Of a DNA stretch of 64,000 nt, positions 18,017 through 26,399 are shown piece after piece. The DNA is from Roseobacter litoralis Och 149 (GTDB lineage: Bacteria; Pseudomonadota; Alphaproteobacteria; Rhodobacterales; Rhodobacteraceae). Positions within the stretch are counted from its first letter, which is position 1, and the number at the start of each line of letters is the position of its first letter. Position numbers and translations under genes: made by a program. The notes under the pieces were generated by a model that was not told the origin of the DNA, searched no databases, and saw nothing but the letters and a program-made list of their open reading frames with translations. The stretch spans positions 1,302,001 to 1,366,000 of the forward strand of contig NC_015730.1 of the NCBI RefSeq assembly GCF_000154785.2, read 5' to 3'.

Positions 18017-18481
18017 ATGTCATTCACACGCAGACAGGTTTTACTTGGCGGTGCAGCACTGCCCATCGCAGCGCTGGCGATCAGCAGTCACCGGGTTGGC
18101 GCAGGTGAAGGCAACATCTATTCCGAGGCCGGTGTTGCTGTGGATGGCAGCGACGTGGTTGCCTATTTTACCGATGGCGCGCCAACCAAGGGCCGTTCGG
18201 ACATCACCCATGACTGGATGGGCGTCACATGGCGCTTTGCTAATGAAGAAAACCGGATTGCTTTTGCCGCCGATCCGGCCACTTATGCCCCGCAATACGG
18301 CGGCTTTTGCGCCTATGCCGTCAGCAAAGGCTACACCGCCTCAACCGTACCCGAGGCGTGGAAGATTGTGGATGGCAAGTTATACCTTAACTATTCACGC
18401 CGTATTCAACGCAAATGGGAACGTGACGTGGCCGGTAACATCGCCGCAGGGGATGCGAACTGGCCGACGCTTGTTGGCTGA
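18017..18481 (+). CDS. Tat-exported YHS domain protein
   Basis: A 154-residue protein with a twin-arginine leader (SFTRRQVLLGG followed by a hydrophobic stretch and a cleavage region near VGAGE). The mature part is a YHS domain: DGSDVVAYFTDG, then YGGFCAYAVSKGYT, with one conserved cysteine. YHS domains are suspected metal-binding modules. Tat export suggests folding or metal loading in the cytoplasm, which is inference. It abuts the apt stop on the opposite strand. Confidence 0.88.
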   Translation: MSFTRRQVLLGGAALPIAALAISSHRVGAGEGNIYSEAGVAVDGSDVVAYFTDGAPTKGRSDITHDWMGVTWRFANEENRIAFAADPATYAPQYGGFCAYAVSKGYTASTVPEAWKIVDGKLYLNYSRRIQRKWERDVAGNIAAGDANWPTLVG

Positions 18482-19012
18482 TCACAACCCCTCATAGGCG
18501 CAGAGCGCGTTGACTTCCACGCCCATGGCCTCAAGCCGCGCGCGCCCGCCAAGATCGGGCAGGTCAATGATGAAGGAGGTGGAGATGATCTCCCCTCCCA
18601 ACCGCTTGATCAGCTTGATGCCCGCTTCGGCGGTGCCGCCCGTGGCCAGCAGATCATCGACCACCAGCACCTTTTCGCCCGGTTGAATGGCATCATCGTG
18701 GATTTCGACAATCGCCTCGCCATATTCCAGCGTATAGGCTTCGCTGATGGTTTTCCCCGGCAACTTACCTTTCTTGCGGATCGGGACGAACCCCTTGGAC
18801 AGTTGATGCGCGATGGCGCCACCGAGAATAAACCCGCGTGCCTCCAGCCCCACAACCTTATCAATCTGCAACCCGGCATAGGGGTGCAACATCTGATCAA
18901 TCGCGATGCGAAACCCGCGCGGATCCGCGAAAAGCGTGGTCACATCGCGGAACATGATGCCCTCATGGGGAAAATCGACGATGGTGCGGATGTAATCTTG
19001 TACGGTTTTCAT
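18482..19012 (-). CDS. apt: adenine phosphoribosyltransferase
   Basis: Makes AMP from adenine and PRPP. The protein has 176 residues with the PRPP-binding motif [14 protein letters not shown] and the N-terminal [18 protein letters not shown] typical of Apt. I chose the ATG at 19012, which overlaps the stop of the upstream LysE gene by 4 bases (ATGA). With mtnP two genes upstream, it would recycle the adenine that MtnP releases from methylthioadenosine. Confidence 0.97.
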   Translation of the reverse strand: MKTVQDYIRTIVDFPHEGIMFRDVTTLFADPRGFRIAIDQMLHPYAGLQIDKVVGLEARGFILGGAIAHQLSKGFVPIRKKGKLPGKTISEAYTLEYGEAIVEIHDDAIQPGEKVLVVDDLLATGGTAEAGIKLIKRLGGEIISTSFIIDLPDLGGRARLEAMGVEVNALCAYEGL

Positions 19013-19644
19013 AATGTCTCTCTGGTTACTGCGCGGCGCAGGGTTGCGGTCAGCACGCCCATGCCAATCAAGGTGGCCCCGCCTGCGCGGGTGATCCATG
19101 TCAGAACGGAGGGTCTGGCGATGACACGGCGCAATCGATCCGCCAAAAGCGCGTAGGCCAGCGCGTTGAGGGCAGCAAGGGTGACGAAAGTTGCGATCAG
19201 GATCGCGAATTGCGGCAAGAGTGCTGCTTCAGGTCGGATGAACTGTGGCACGAAGGCGATGAAAAAGGCGATGGATTTCGGGTTGAGCGCCGTGACCATG
19301 GCCGTGTGCCCAAACACACCATTCGCGGTCACATCGCGTGCGGGGGTCAATCCGTCTGTGGGGGCAGAGCGGATCAGCTTGATACCCAGCCAGACCAGAT
19401 AGGCGGCACCGACCCATTTAAGGATCGTAAAAGCCGTCGCAGAGGCCAGCACGAGCGCGCCAAGACCCAGCAGAGAAGCAGTCATCGCAATGAGGTCGCC
19501 GAAAGCAACGCCTGCTGCCGAGGCCACCGCGACCGACCGCCCTTTGGACAGCGCATAGCTGAGTACCAAAAGCACAGTCGGGCCGGGGATCAGCAGGAGC
19601 GCGGTGGAGGCTGCAACAAAGGTCAGCCAGAGGTCGAGAGGCAT
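19009..19644 (-). CDS. LysE/RhtB family exporter
   Basis: A 211-residue inner-membrane protein with about six helices. The N-terminal half has the family pattern [19 protein letters not shown] and GVAFGDLI, and the middle has [15 protein letters not shown], all typical of the LysE/RhtB group that exports amino acids and related small molecules. It lies between mtnP and apt on the same strand and overlaps apt by 4 bases, so it is probably part of the salvage operon. The exported compound is not shown. Confidence 0.92.
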   Translation of the reverse strand: MPLDLWLTFVAASTALLLIPGPTVLLVLSYALSKGRSVAVASAAGVAFGDLIAMTASLLGLGALVLASATAFTILKWVGAAYLVWLGIKLIRSAPTDGLTPARDVTANGVFGHTAMVTALNPKSIAFFIAFVPQFIRPEAALLPQFAILIATFVTLAALNALAYALLADRLRRVIARPSVLTWITRAGGATLIGMGVLTATLRRAVTRETL

Positions 19645-19661
19645 TTTATGTGTTCCTTAGA

Positions 19662-20534
19662 TCAGAGTACGCGCCCGGCCACGGCATCCAACTTGGCCAT
19701 GACCGCCGGATCGCGTGCGTCGGGTTGGGTCAGGATGGCATATTCCAGCGCGCGGTCGCAGCCGTGGGGGCAGGGTGCACGCTCGGGCCCGAGCATGGCG
19801 GGCAGGCGGCGCACCAGATCGCGGCCCTTGTCTGCGTTGCCCATCAACGTCTTGATGATCTGCGTGACATCGACCTCGCCGTGATCGGGGTGCCAGCTGT
19901 CGTAATCGGTGATCATCGCGACCGAGGCGTAACACAGTTCGGCTTCGCGGGCGAGTTTCGCTTCGGGCATGTTGGTCATGCCGATCACATCCGCGCCCCA
20001 GCTCGTGCGGTACATTTTGGACTCCGCAAGGGTCGAAAACTGCGGGCCTTCCATCGCCAAATAAGTCCCACCGTCATGCACCGTGATGCCCGAATCGGTG
20101 GCCGCCGTATGACAGGCTTTGGACAGACGGAGACAGGTCGGATGGGCGACGCTGACGTGTGCTACGCAGCCCGTGCCGAAAAACGATTTTTCCCGCGCGA
20201 AGGTGCGGTCTATGAATTGATCGACGATGACGAAATCACCCGGTGCCATCTCTTCGCGAAAGGAACCGCAGGCCGACACCGAAATGACATCTGTCACGCC
20301 AAGCCGCTTGAGCGCGTCGATATTTGCACGGTAGGGCACGGTGGTGGGGCTATGCACATGGCCGCGTCCGTGGCGCGGTAAAAAGGCCATCGGAACACCA
20401 TCAAGTTCCCCGGTCAGAATGTCATCGGACGGCGCGCCCCAAGGCGTTGCAACACGCGTCCATTTTGCTTCTTTCAGCCCATCAATATCATAAAGACCAG
20501 ATCCACCAATCACGGCTATTTTCGTTTGGGTCAT
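19662..20534 (-). CDS. mtnP: S-methyl-5'-thioadenosine phosphorylase
   Basis: Cleaves methylthioadenosine with phosphate to adenine and methylthioribose-1-phosphate. The 290-residue protein has IGGSGLYDIDG at the start, the phosphate/ribose segments PRHGRGHVHSPTTVPYRAN, SACGSFREEM and TYLAMEGPQFSTLAESKMYR, and the MTN-specific GMTNMPEAKLARE. The Cys-rich C-terminal part matches other bacterial MtnP. It heads the mtnP-lysE-apt run. A 10-base inverted repeat lies upstream (20641-20661). Confidence 0.96.
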   Translation of the reverse strand: MTQTKIAVIGGSGLYDIDGLKEAKWTRVATPWGAPSDDILTGELDGVPMAFLPRHGRGHVHSPTTVPYRANIDALKRLGVTDVISVSACGSFREEMAPGDFVIVDQFIDRTFAREKSFFGTGCVAHVSVAHPTCLRLSKACHTAATDSGITVHDGGTYLAMEGPQFSTLAESKMYRTSWGADVIGMTNMPEAKLAREAELCYASVAMITDYDSWHPDHGEVDVTQIIKTLMGNADKGRDLVRRLPAMLGPERAPCPHGCDRALEYAILTQPDARDPAVMAKLDAVAGRVL

Positions 20535-20640
20535 TGAAGCTGTCCTTTTGTGCGTTGCTGGCAGTCTGCCCGCTGAGACGCAGGTTGAAAAGGCACAAAT
20601 CGCCGTCTTTGATTAAGGGGTTGTGAAGGGTGCGTGCGCC

Positions 20641-20661
20641 CTGACATCAGGCTGATGTCAG
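20641..20661. promoter_or_regulatory. perfect 10-base dyad between mtnP and the SulP gene
   Basis: CTGACATCAG (20641-20650) and its exact inverted copy CTGATGTCAG (20652-20661) are separated by one base. GCCC/GGGC just outside extends the symmetry imperfectly. It lies 107 bases before the mtnP start and 147 bases before the SulP start in a 273-base divergent gap. The near-zero loop argues for a dimeric-regulator operator over an RNA hairpin. I do not recognise the regulator. Confidence 0.55.
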
Positions 20662-20807
20662 AGCGGGCAGGTGTCGTTCATCATTGATTTACCATGATCA
20701 ACGACAAAGGGCGGGGTTTTCATTTGTACCGAATAGGTCTAGGGAGCCACCATGTTAGCGCGCGCAGGACGCGGGTTCAGACGACTCAAACTCAGGAAAA
20801 TGACATT

Positions 20808-22436
20808 ATGGCGCGCGCATCGTTTCGCACCTTTGCAAAGAATTTGGATGTGACAGATCTGCGGTGGATGCCTGATGAAGGTTTTTCACTGGGGCGGTTG
20901 CGCATCGAGCTGTTGTCGGGCCTGACGGTTGCGCTGGCTTTGGTGCCCGAGGCTGTGGCCTTTGCCTTTGTCGCCGGTGTGCATCCGCTTGTTGGTCTGT
21001 ATGCGGCGTTTATTGTCGGTTTGATTACAGCTTTGATCGGGGGCCGTCCGGGCATGATTTCCGGTGCGACAGGTGCGCTGGCGGTTGTGATGGTGGCTTT
21101 GGTGGCCGAACATGGTGTGGAATATCTGTTCGCGACGGTCGTTCTGATGGGGTTTTTGCAGGTGTTTGCCGGTGTCATGCAATGGGGCAAGTTCATCCGG
21201 CTGGTGCCGCATCCCGTGATGCTGGGCTTTGTCAACGGGTTGGCAATCGTGATTTTTCTGGCGCAACTCAGCCAGTTCAAAGTGCCGGGAACTCTTGAGA
21301 ATTCAGGGCATGGTATGGGTGGAGGAGAGTGGTTGTCGGGACAGCCGCTCGCGCTGATGTTGCTGCTTGTCGCGGCGACCATGGCGATAATCTGGGTGAT
21401 GCCCCGCATCACGCGTGCAATCCCGGCACCTTTGGCGGGCATCGGTATTGTTGCCGCGGTTGTGATCTTTTTCGGGTTGGATGTGCCGCGTGTCGGCGAT
21501 CTTGCATCCATTCAGGGTGGTTTCCCGAGTTTGCATATTCCCATGGTGCCTTTGAATCTGGAGACGCTGGAAATTATTCTGCCCTATGCGATCATTCTGG
21601 CGGCGATTGGATTGATCGAAAGCCTGCTGACGCTGAACCTTGTGGGTGATATGACGGGTAAGCGCGGCGGGGCCTCACAGGAGTGTATCGCTCAGGGGCT
21701 CGCCAATACGGTCACCGGTTTCTTTGGTGGTATGGGCGGCTGTGCGATGATTGGTCAGTCGATGATCAACGTGAAATCCGGCGGTCGTACGCGCGTCGCG
21801 GGCATTGCTGCTGCAGTGTTTTTGCTGTTGTTTATTCTTGTTGGCAGTTCGATTATTGAGCTAATCCCGCTCGCGGCCTTGGTGGGTGTGATGTTCATGG
21901 TAGTGATCGGCACATTCGCTTGGAACTCCCTGACCATCCTGCGCAAAGTACCGCTGACCGATGCCTTTGTCATATTGCTGGTGACGGTGGTGACCGTGAT
22001 GGAAGATCTGGCGGTTGCCGTGGTGGTCGGCGTGATCGTGAGTGCGCTGGCCTATGCGTGGAATAATGCGCGCCGGATTCATGCCAAGGTCTACAGCACC
22101 CCTGAAGGTGCTCGGGTTTATCAGGTGCAGGGACCTTTGTTTTTCGGGTCCTCAGACGGTTTTACTGAGCTGTTTGATGTTGAGGGCGACCCATCGGAAG
22201 TAATCGTTGATTTTGCGGACAGCCGTGTGGTGGATCAATCCGCGCTGCAGGCCATTGAGGCGATTGCCGGGAAATATGAGGCGCAAGGGAAGCGTATCCA
22301 ACTGCGTCACCTGAGCCATGACTGCCACAAACTGCTGAATAAAGCGGGGCATCTCATGGTGGATAGCGATGACGATCCGGACTATGCGCTGGCGGTAAAT
22401 TACAGTGTGCGCACGGGGGTTTTGGGCGGGCACTGA
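20808..22436 (+). CDS. SulP family anion transporter with STAS domain
   Basis: A 542-residue inner-membrane transporter. Ten or more membrane helices are followed by a cytoplasmic STAS domain (about 430-535, with VQGPLFFGSSDGF and VIVDFADSRVVDQSAL). The N-terminal LSGLTVALALVPEAVAFAFVAGV and GRPGMISGATGALAVVMVAL match bacterial SulP proteins, which move sulfate or bicarbonate. I use the ATG at 20808; the in-frame start at 20694 adds a poorly conserved stretch. The ion cannot be told from sequence. Confidence 0.93.
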   Translation: MARASFRTFAKNLDVTDLRWMPDEGFSLGRLRIELLSGLTVALALVPEAVAFAFVAGVHPLVGLYAAFIVGLITALIGGRPGMISGATGALAVVMVALVAEHGVEYLFATVVLMGFLQVFAGVMQWGKFIRLVPHPVMLGFVNGLAIVIFLAQLSQFKVPGTLENSGHGMGGGEWLSGQPLALMLLLVAATMAIIWVMPRITRAIPAPLAGIGIVAAVVIFFGLDVPRVGDLASIQGGFPSLHIPMVPLNLETLEIILPYAIILAAIGLIESLLTLNLVGDMTGKRGGASQECIAQGLANTVTGFFGGMGGCAMIGQSMINVKSGGRTRVAGIAAAVFLLLFILVGSSIIELIPLAALVGVMFMVVIGTFAWNSLTILRKVPLTDAFVILLVTVVTVMEDLAVAVVVGVIVSALAYAWNNARRIHAKVYSTPEGARVYQVQGPLFFGSSDGFTELFDVEGDPSEVIVDFADSRVVDQSALQAIEAIAGKYEAQGKRIQLRHLSHDCHKLLNKAGHLMVDSDDDPDYALAVNYSVRTGVLGGH

Positions 22437-22534
22437 CGGTTTGGCGGCGCTGTTGGCCTTTGGCCAATGCGCCCCACCCACCGTCCCATTGCCGCGGAGC
22501 GCGGGAATGTGCGTGAATCCCATGGCGATGGTGC

Positions 22535-23140
22535 TTAGTCGTCAGGCCGCGAAAGTTCGAAAACCTCACTTACTTTGGTGTAATCCCGGTAGCCCATCCT
22601 GCTGAGCGGATTGAAGGTTGTCACATCGAACCGGCCGTTAATCAGCGTATCATCGCGCATGTGGACGCCGACGACCTCACCGAACACGACGAAATTATGC
22701 GCGCCTTCGATCTTGACGATCTGCGTCATGCGGCATTCCAGCGCTGCCGGTGCGCCAGTGACCCGCGCGCAGTCGATTTCGCGGCAGGGCGTTGGTGCGA
22801 TACCGGCGTGTTCGAATTCATCAACCTCGCGCGCGAGTCCCTCTGATGAGGCATTCATCACGTTGCGCATTTCATATTCGACGATATTGACGCAGAAGAC
22901 ACCGGTTTCGCGAATATTGGCGACGGAGTCTTTGGTGTCGTCCCGATCTGGCTTGGCCGAAGTGGAGGCGAACATTACCTGAGGGGGCACATAGGCCACC
23001 GCGTTAAAAAAGGAATAGGGCGCAAGGTTGTTCGCCCCCGCCGCATCGCGCGTTGAAATCCATCCGATGGGGCGCGGCGACACGATTGCGTTGAAGGGGT
23101 TATGCGGCAGGCCGTGGCCTTCTTGCGGACGGTAGAACAT
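22535..23140 (-). CDS. flavin reductase-like (FMN-binding) protein
   Basis: A 201-residue protein of the flavin reductase-like/DIM6 family. The start MFYRPQEGHGLPHNPFNAIVSPRPIGWIST and the following NLAPYSFFNAVAY are the family's FMN-binding region. Such proteins bind FMN and may act as flavin reductases or in poorly known oxidoreductions. A long in-frame extension upstream to 24142 runs antisense through the next genes and is rejected. The start lies 36 bases from the divergent acetyltransferase. Confidence 0.88.
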   Translation of the reverse strand: MFYRPQEGHGLPHNPFNAIVSPRPIGWISTRDAAGANNLAPYSFFNAVAYVPPQVMFASTSAKPDRDDTKDSVANIRETGVFCVNIVEYEMRNVMNASSEGLAREVDEFEHAGIAPTPCREIDCARVTGAPAALECRMTQIVKIEGAHNFVVFGEVVGVHMRDDTLINGRFDVTTFNPLSRMGYRDYTKVSEVFELSRPDD

Positions 23141-23176
23141 AGTCACTCCTGATGGTTTGCAGGCGGCATATCCCAT

Positions 23177-23725
23177 GTGATAGGGCCGGACCACCTGAAA
23201 CACGACGCATCCCTCAAACGGCGCTTTATTCCTGTGTATACCCTGACCCATGAAACCGAGCAGGACCATCACGAGGTCGAAGCGCTTTATGATCTTTGCT
23301 TTGCGCCGGGCCGTGAGGCATTGTCGTCTTATCGGTTGCGCGATGATGTGCCGCCAGTTGAAAACCTCAGCCATGTTGCGCGCGACCGGGACGGGATCCT
23401 TGGTGGGGCCATCCGCTATTGGCCGGTGCGGATTGGCGAGGTGAGTGCGCTGCTTTTGGGGCCGGTTGCGGTACACCCCACCCGACAGGGCGAAGGGCTG
23501 GCATCGCTGTTGATCCGCAGCACACTTGATTTGGCCGCAGAGGCGGGATGGCAGCGGGTCATGCTGGTTGGGGACGCGCCCTATTATCAGCGGTATCAAT
23601 TTACGCGCCTGAGCGATGTGAACATGCCCCCACCGACAAACCCCGATCGTGTGCTGGGGCGTGCGCTTGTGCCGGGTGCCTGGGACGGGGTGGTTGGTGA
23701 AGTGACGCGCTGGCGCGCGGATTGA
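23177..23725 (+). CDS. GNAT N-acetyltransferase (YhbS-like)
   Basis: A 182-residue acetyltransferase. The acetyl-CoA loop is LLLGPVAVHPTRQGEGLASLLI, followed by the YhbS-type VMLVGDAPYYQRYQF. The GTG at 23177 (with AGGCGG upstream) gives 182 residues; a second GTG at 23234 (VYTLTHET) matches where many relatives start, so the true start is uncertain. The EcsC gene follows 42 bases later. Confidence 0.87.
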   Translation: MIGPDHLKHDASLKRRFIPVYTLTHETEQDHHEVEALYDLCFAPGREALSSYRLRDDVPPVENLSHVARDRDGILGGAIRYWPVRIGEVSALLLGPVAVHPTRQGEGLASLLIRSTLDLAAEAGWQRVMLVGDAPYYQRYQFTRLSDVNMPPPTNPDRVLGRALVPGAWDGVVGEVTRWRAD

Positions 23726-23767
23726 AATCGCACCGCGCAGATCCCATCTTGGGACGTAGGAGAGCAT

Positions 23768-24529
23768 ATGGACCTGATTAACGTCAACGATTTGCCGGAT
23801 ACTGAGGCACGACTGGACGCTCTGGCGGAACGCTATCGGCGCGCTGGCGGCTTTGGGGTTGAAGTCCTGAACCTGATTGGCGGGCGTGCCGAAGGGTTGC
23901 TCGACCGGTTGCCATCGCCCGTGCGGGGTGGTTTGGAACAGGCCACGACCCGCGCGCTGGAGCAGGCCATGAAAGCAGCACATGGCAGTCGCGGCGTTGT
24001 GCCGGATCAAAAGGGATGGCTGAACTCCGCTGTTGGCGCGGCGATGGGGGCTGTTGGCGGGATGGGTGGGTTGCCGACTGCCCTGGCAGAACTGCCGGTG
24101 ACCACGACGCTTTTGTTGCGCGTCATTCAGGGTGCCGCACAAGAGCAGGGTTTTGATGCCGCTTCAGAAAGCGTTCAGTTTGATTGCATCCGTGTCTTTT
24201 CATCGGCTGGTCCTCTGGAGGCGGACGACGGGGCTGATCTTGCGTTCATTTCCGCGCGCGTGACCCTGACGGGGGCCGCGGTGCAAGGGCTTATTGGCCG
24301 GGTGTCGCCACGGCTGGCGACTGTTTTGGGTCAAAAACTTGCTGCACAGACTGTGCCCATATTGGGGGCTGTGGCCGGGGCTGCGACCAATTACGCCTAC
24401 ACCAGTTATTATCAGGAAATGGCGCATGTCCATTTTGGGTTGCGCAGACTGGCCATTGACGCCGACGTTCCCGTTGAGGATCTGGTGGAACGTTTGCGCC
24501 TTCGGCTGGAGAAGAGGGCCTTGGTGTAG
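23768..24529 (+). CDS. EcsC family protein
   Basis: A 253-residue protein of the EcsC family, whose name comes from a Bacillus exoprotein-secretion locus but whose function is unknown. Characteristic parts are the glycine-rich ALAELPVTTTLLLRVIQGAAQEQGFD segment and a C-terminal small-residue-rich helix (VPILGAVAGAATNYAYT). A good ribosome site (GGAGAG) precedes the ATG. No partner ecsA/ecsB genes are present. Confidence 0.85.
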   Translation: MDLINVNDLPDTEARLDALAERYRRAGGFGVEVLNLIGGRAEGLLDRLPSPVRGGLEQATTRALEQAMKAAHGSRGVVPDQKGWLNSAVGAAMGAVGGMGGLPTALAELPVTTTLLLRVIQGAAQEQGFDAASESVQFDCIRVFSSAGPLEADDGADLAFISARVTLTGAAVQGLIGRVSPRLATVLGQKLAAQTVPILGAVAGAATNYAYTSYYQEMAHVHFGLRRLAIDADVPVEDLVERLRLRLEKRALV

Positions 24530-24664
24530 ATGCGCCTGTTCTCTCAAAATGTGGTATTAACGCGCTTTTAACCAAGCTCACCTAGTGGTAGGCTGTATGA
24601 AATTGTTAGAAACAGGCCTTATGTTGTGGCATATGTATATTAACCGTTTGGTTTTTTCGGGTTT
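24530..24664. other. AT-rich gap with no recognised element
   Basis: A 135-base stretch richer in A/T than its surroundings lies before the Nudix gene. It ends in AACCGTTTGGTTTTTT, a weak hairpin with a T-run that could end the EcsC transcript. I see no gene here. Confidence 0.35.
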
Positions 24665-25147
24665 ATGAGCACACATCAGCGAAATATGATAAAGCAACTC
24701 CCTATTTCTCTGCCAGATGGTAGAAAATCAGATGTGAGATCGCAGTTTGCCGCGCTTTGCTATCGGATACGCAAGGATAAAGTGCAGGTTTTGCTGATTA
24801 CATCGCGCAATACCAAACGCTGGATTGTGCCCAAGGGTTGGCCCATGGACGGCAAGACGCCTGCGGAATCGGCGGCAATCGAAGCATGGGAAGAGGCTGG
24901 CGTGCGCGGACAGAGCGATGGGCGCTGCATCGGTATATTTTCGTATAGTAAGGAAACCGATACCCAAGGCGAACTGCCCTGTCTTGCAATGGTTTTCGCC
25001 GTAGAGGTCACGTCGCTGGCTGATGTGTTTCCCGAAGTCTCTCAACGCAAAAGAACCTGGGTGTCGCGCAAGAAGGCCGCGAAAATGGTCGAAGAGCCGG
25101 AATTGGCGCGCATTCTCCTTGATTTTGATCCGCGCATGTATCGCTAG
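24665..25147 (+). CDS. Nudix hydrolase (diphosphoinositol-polyphosphatase-like group)
   Basis: A 160-residue Nudix protein. The box begins at PKGWP and ends EAWEEAGV: the catalytic glutamates of the EE-x-G end are retained, but the usual glutamate six residues after the first glycine is Lys and the arginine of the RE pair is Ile. The same altered form is usual in an alphaproteobacterial group close to diphosphoinositol phosphatases, from memory of the family. The substrate is unknown. The start could also be the internal ATG at 24686. Confidence 0.85.
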   Translation: MSTHQRNMIKQLPISLPDGRKSDVRSQFAALCYRIRKDKVQVLLITSRNTKRWIVPKGWPMDGKTPAESAAIEAWEEAGVRGQSDGRCIGIFSYSKETDTQGELPCLAMVFAVEVTSLADVFPEVSQRKRTWVSRKKAAKMVEEPELARILLDFDPRMYR

Positions 25148-25218
25148 CGCGGCTTGACCTTCGCGTCTGCAGTCGCCACTTTCTATGCAACAATGGAATG
25201 CGGAGTACCCTGCGCAGC

Positions 25219-25644
25219 ATGATTCAATACGCTTTGAAATGTGATAACGGTCATCAGTTCGAAAGCTGGTTTCAATCGGCATCGGCCTTTGATGCGCTTG
25301 TCGGGTCCGGGCATTTGTCCTGCGTGCAGTGCGGTAGCACCGACGTGGCCAAGGCGATTATGTCGCCGCGTGTGTCCAGCAATGCGGAGGCACCGAAAAC
25401 GCCGAGCTTGAGCAAGCCTGAGACGGACAACGAAAAAGCGCTCACAGCACTGCGAAAGCATGTTGAGGAAAACGCAGATTATGTCGGTGGTAATTTTGCC
25501 GAAGAAGCGCGTTCCATGTATCTGGGCGCAACACCAGAGCGTGCGATCTACGGCGAGGCGAATGGTGCAGAAGCAAAAGCACTGATTGAAGATGGGGTGC
25601 CCGTTGCGCCGCTTCCTTTTTTGCCTAATCGAAAGGCGAACTGA
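25219..25644 (+). CDS. DUF1178 family protein
   Basis: A 141-residue protein of the DUF1178 family. It opens with IQYALKCDNGHQFESWFQSASAFD, in which the first cysteine and a later C-x2-C (SCVQCGSTDV) form a probable zinc ribbon. The C-terminal half (ARSMYLGATPERAIYGEAN) is the other conserved block. I chose the ATG at 25219; an upstream start would add unconserved residues. The function is unknown. The SDR gene follows after 3 bases. Confidence 0.88.
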   Translation: MIQYALKCDNGHQFESWFQSASAFDALVGSGHLSCVQCGSTDVAKAIMSPRVSSNAEAPKTPSLSKPETDNEKALTALRKHVEENADYVGGNFAEEARSMYLGATPERAIYGEANGAEAKALIEDGVPVAPLPFLPNRKAN

Positions 25645-25647
25645 AAA

Positions 25648-26286
25648 ATGACAGTTTTGATTACCGGCACCAGTCGTGGGATTGGCGCAGGATTGGCGGC
25701 GGCCTACAGGGCGCGCGGGGATGAGGTTGTGGGCACAACGCGCGAGGGTGACTGGCCGCTGGATGTCACAAATCCCGCCAGCCATGCGGCACTGGCACAG
25801 CAGTTAAGTGGCCGACCGATTGATTTGCTGGTGTGCAATGCAGGGGTTTATCTGGACAAGGCTGAAACGCTTGACGGTGGCTTTGCCGCTGAGCTTTGGG
25901 CGGATACCTTTGCTGCCAATGTCACGGGCGTTTTTCTAACCATTCAAAGCCTGTTGCCGAACCTCAAATCCGCAAATGCCGCACGGGTTGCAATTATTTC
26001 CTCAACGATGGCGTCAAGTGAACGTGCGCCCGGCGGCAGTTACATCTACCGGGCGTCCAAGGCGGCGGTACTGAACCTCGGGCGCAACCTTGCAACTGAC
26101 CTTGCAGGTCAGGGTATCGCCGTTGGTATTTATCACCCCGGCTGGGTGGTGACGGACATGGGCGGGGCGGCTGCGGATATCTCCATTGACGAGGCTGTAT
26201 CGGGTCTTGTCGCTCGGTTTGATGATTTGAACGTCAACAAGACGGGCGTTTTTGAAACCTGGGATGGTCGTCCGCACGCCTATTAA
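25648..26286 (+). CDS. short-chain dehydrogenase/reductase
   Basis: A 212-residue classical SDR. The cofactor motif TGTSRGIG, the NAG motif (VCNAGVYLD), the catalytic serine (ISSTMASS) and the Tyr-x3-Lys pair (YRASK) are all present. The length is on the short side for the family. Substrate and cofactor preference cannot be read from sequence. It may be co-transcribed with the DUF1178 gene. Confidence 0.9.
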   Translation: MTVLITGTSRGIGAGLAAAYRARGDEVVGTTREGDWPLDVTNPASHAALAQQLSGRPIDLLVCNAGVYLDKAETLDGGFAAELWADTFAANVTGVFLTIQSLLPNLKSANAARVAIISSTMASSERAPGGSYIYRASKAAVLNLGRNLATDLAGQGIAVGIYHPGWVVTDMGGAAADISIDEAVSGLVARFDDLNVNKTGVFETWDGRPHAY

Positions 26287-26399
26287 GCGCAAAATTGCTA
26301 ACTTGCATCCCATCGGTGGCGACTGCGGAAGAGGCAAAGTGCTTGTGTGTTATGGGCGTTGCGCGTAAACCCGCCGCGACTGACGCAAGGGACACACAA

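Noticed and set aside
23141..24142. Long N-terminal extension of the flavin reductase frame
   Set aside because: It runs antisense through the acetyltransferase and EcsC genes; the conserved family start MFYRPQEGHG begins at 23140.
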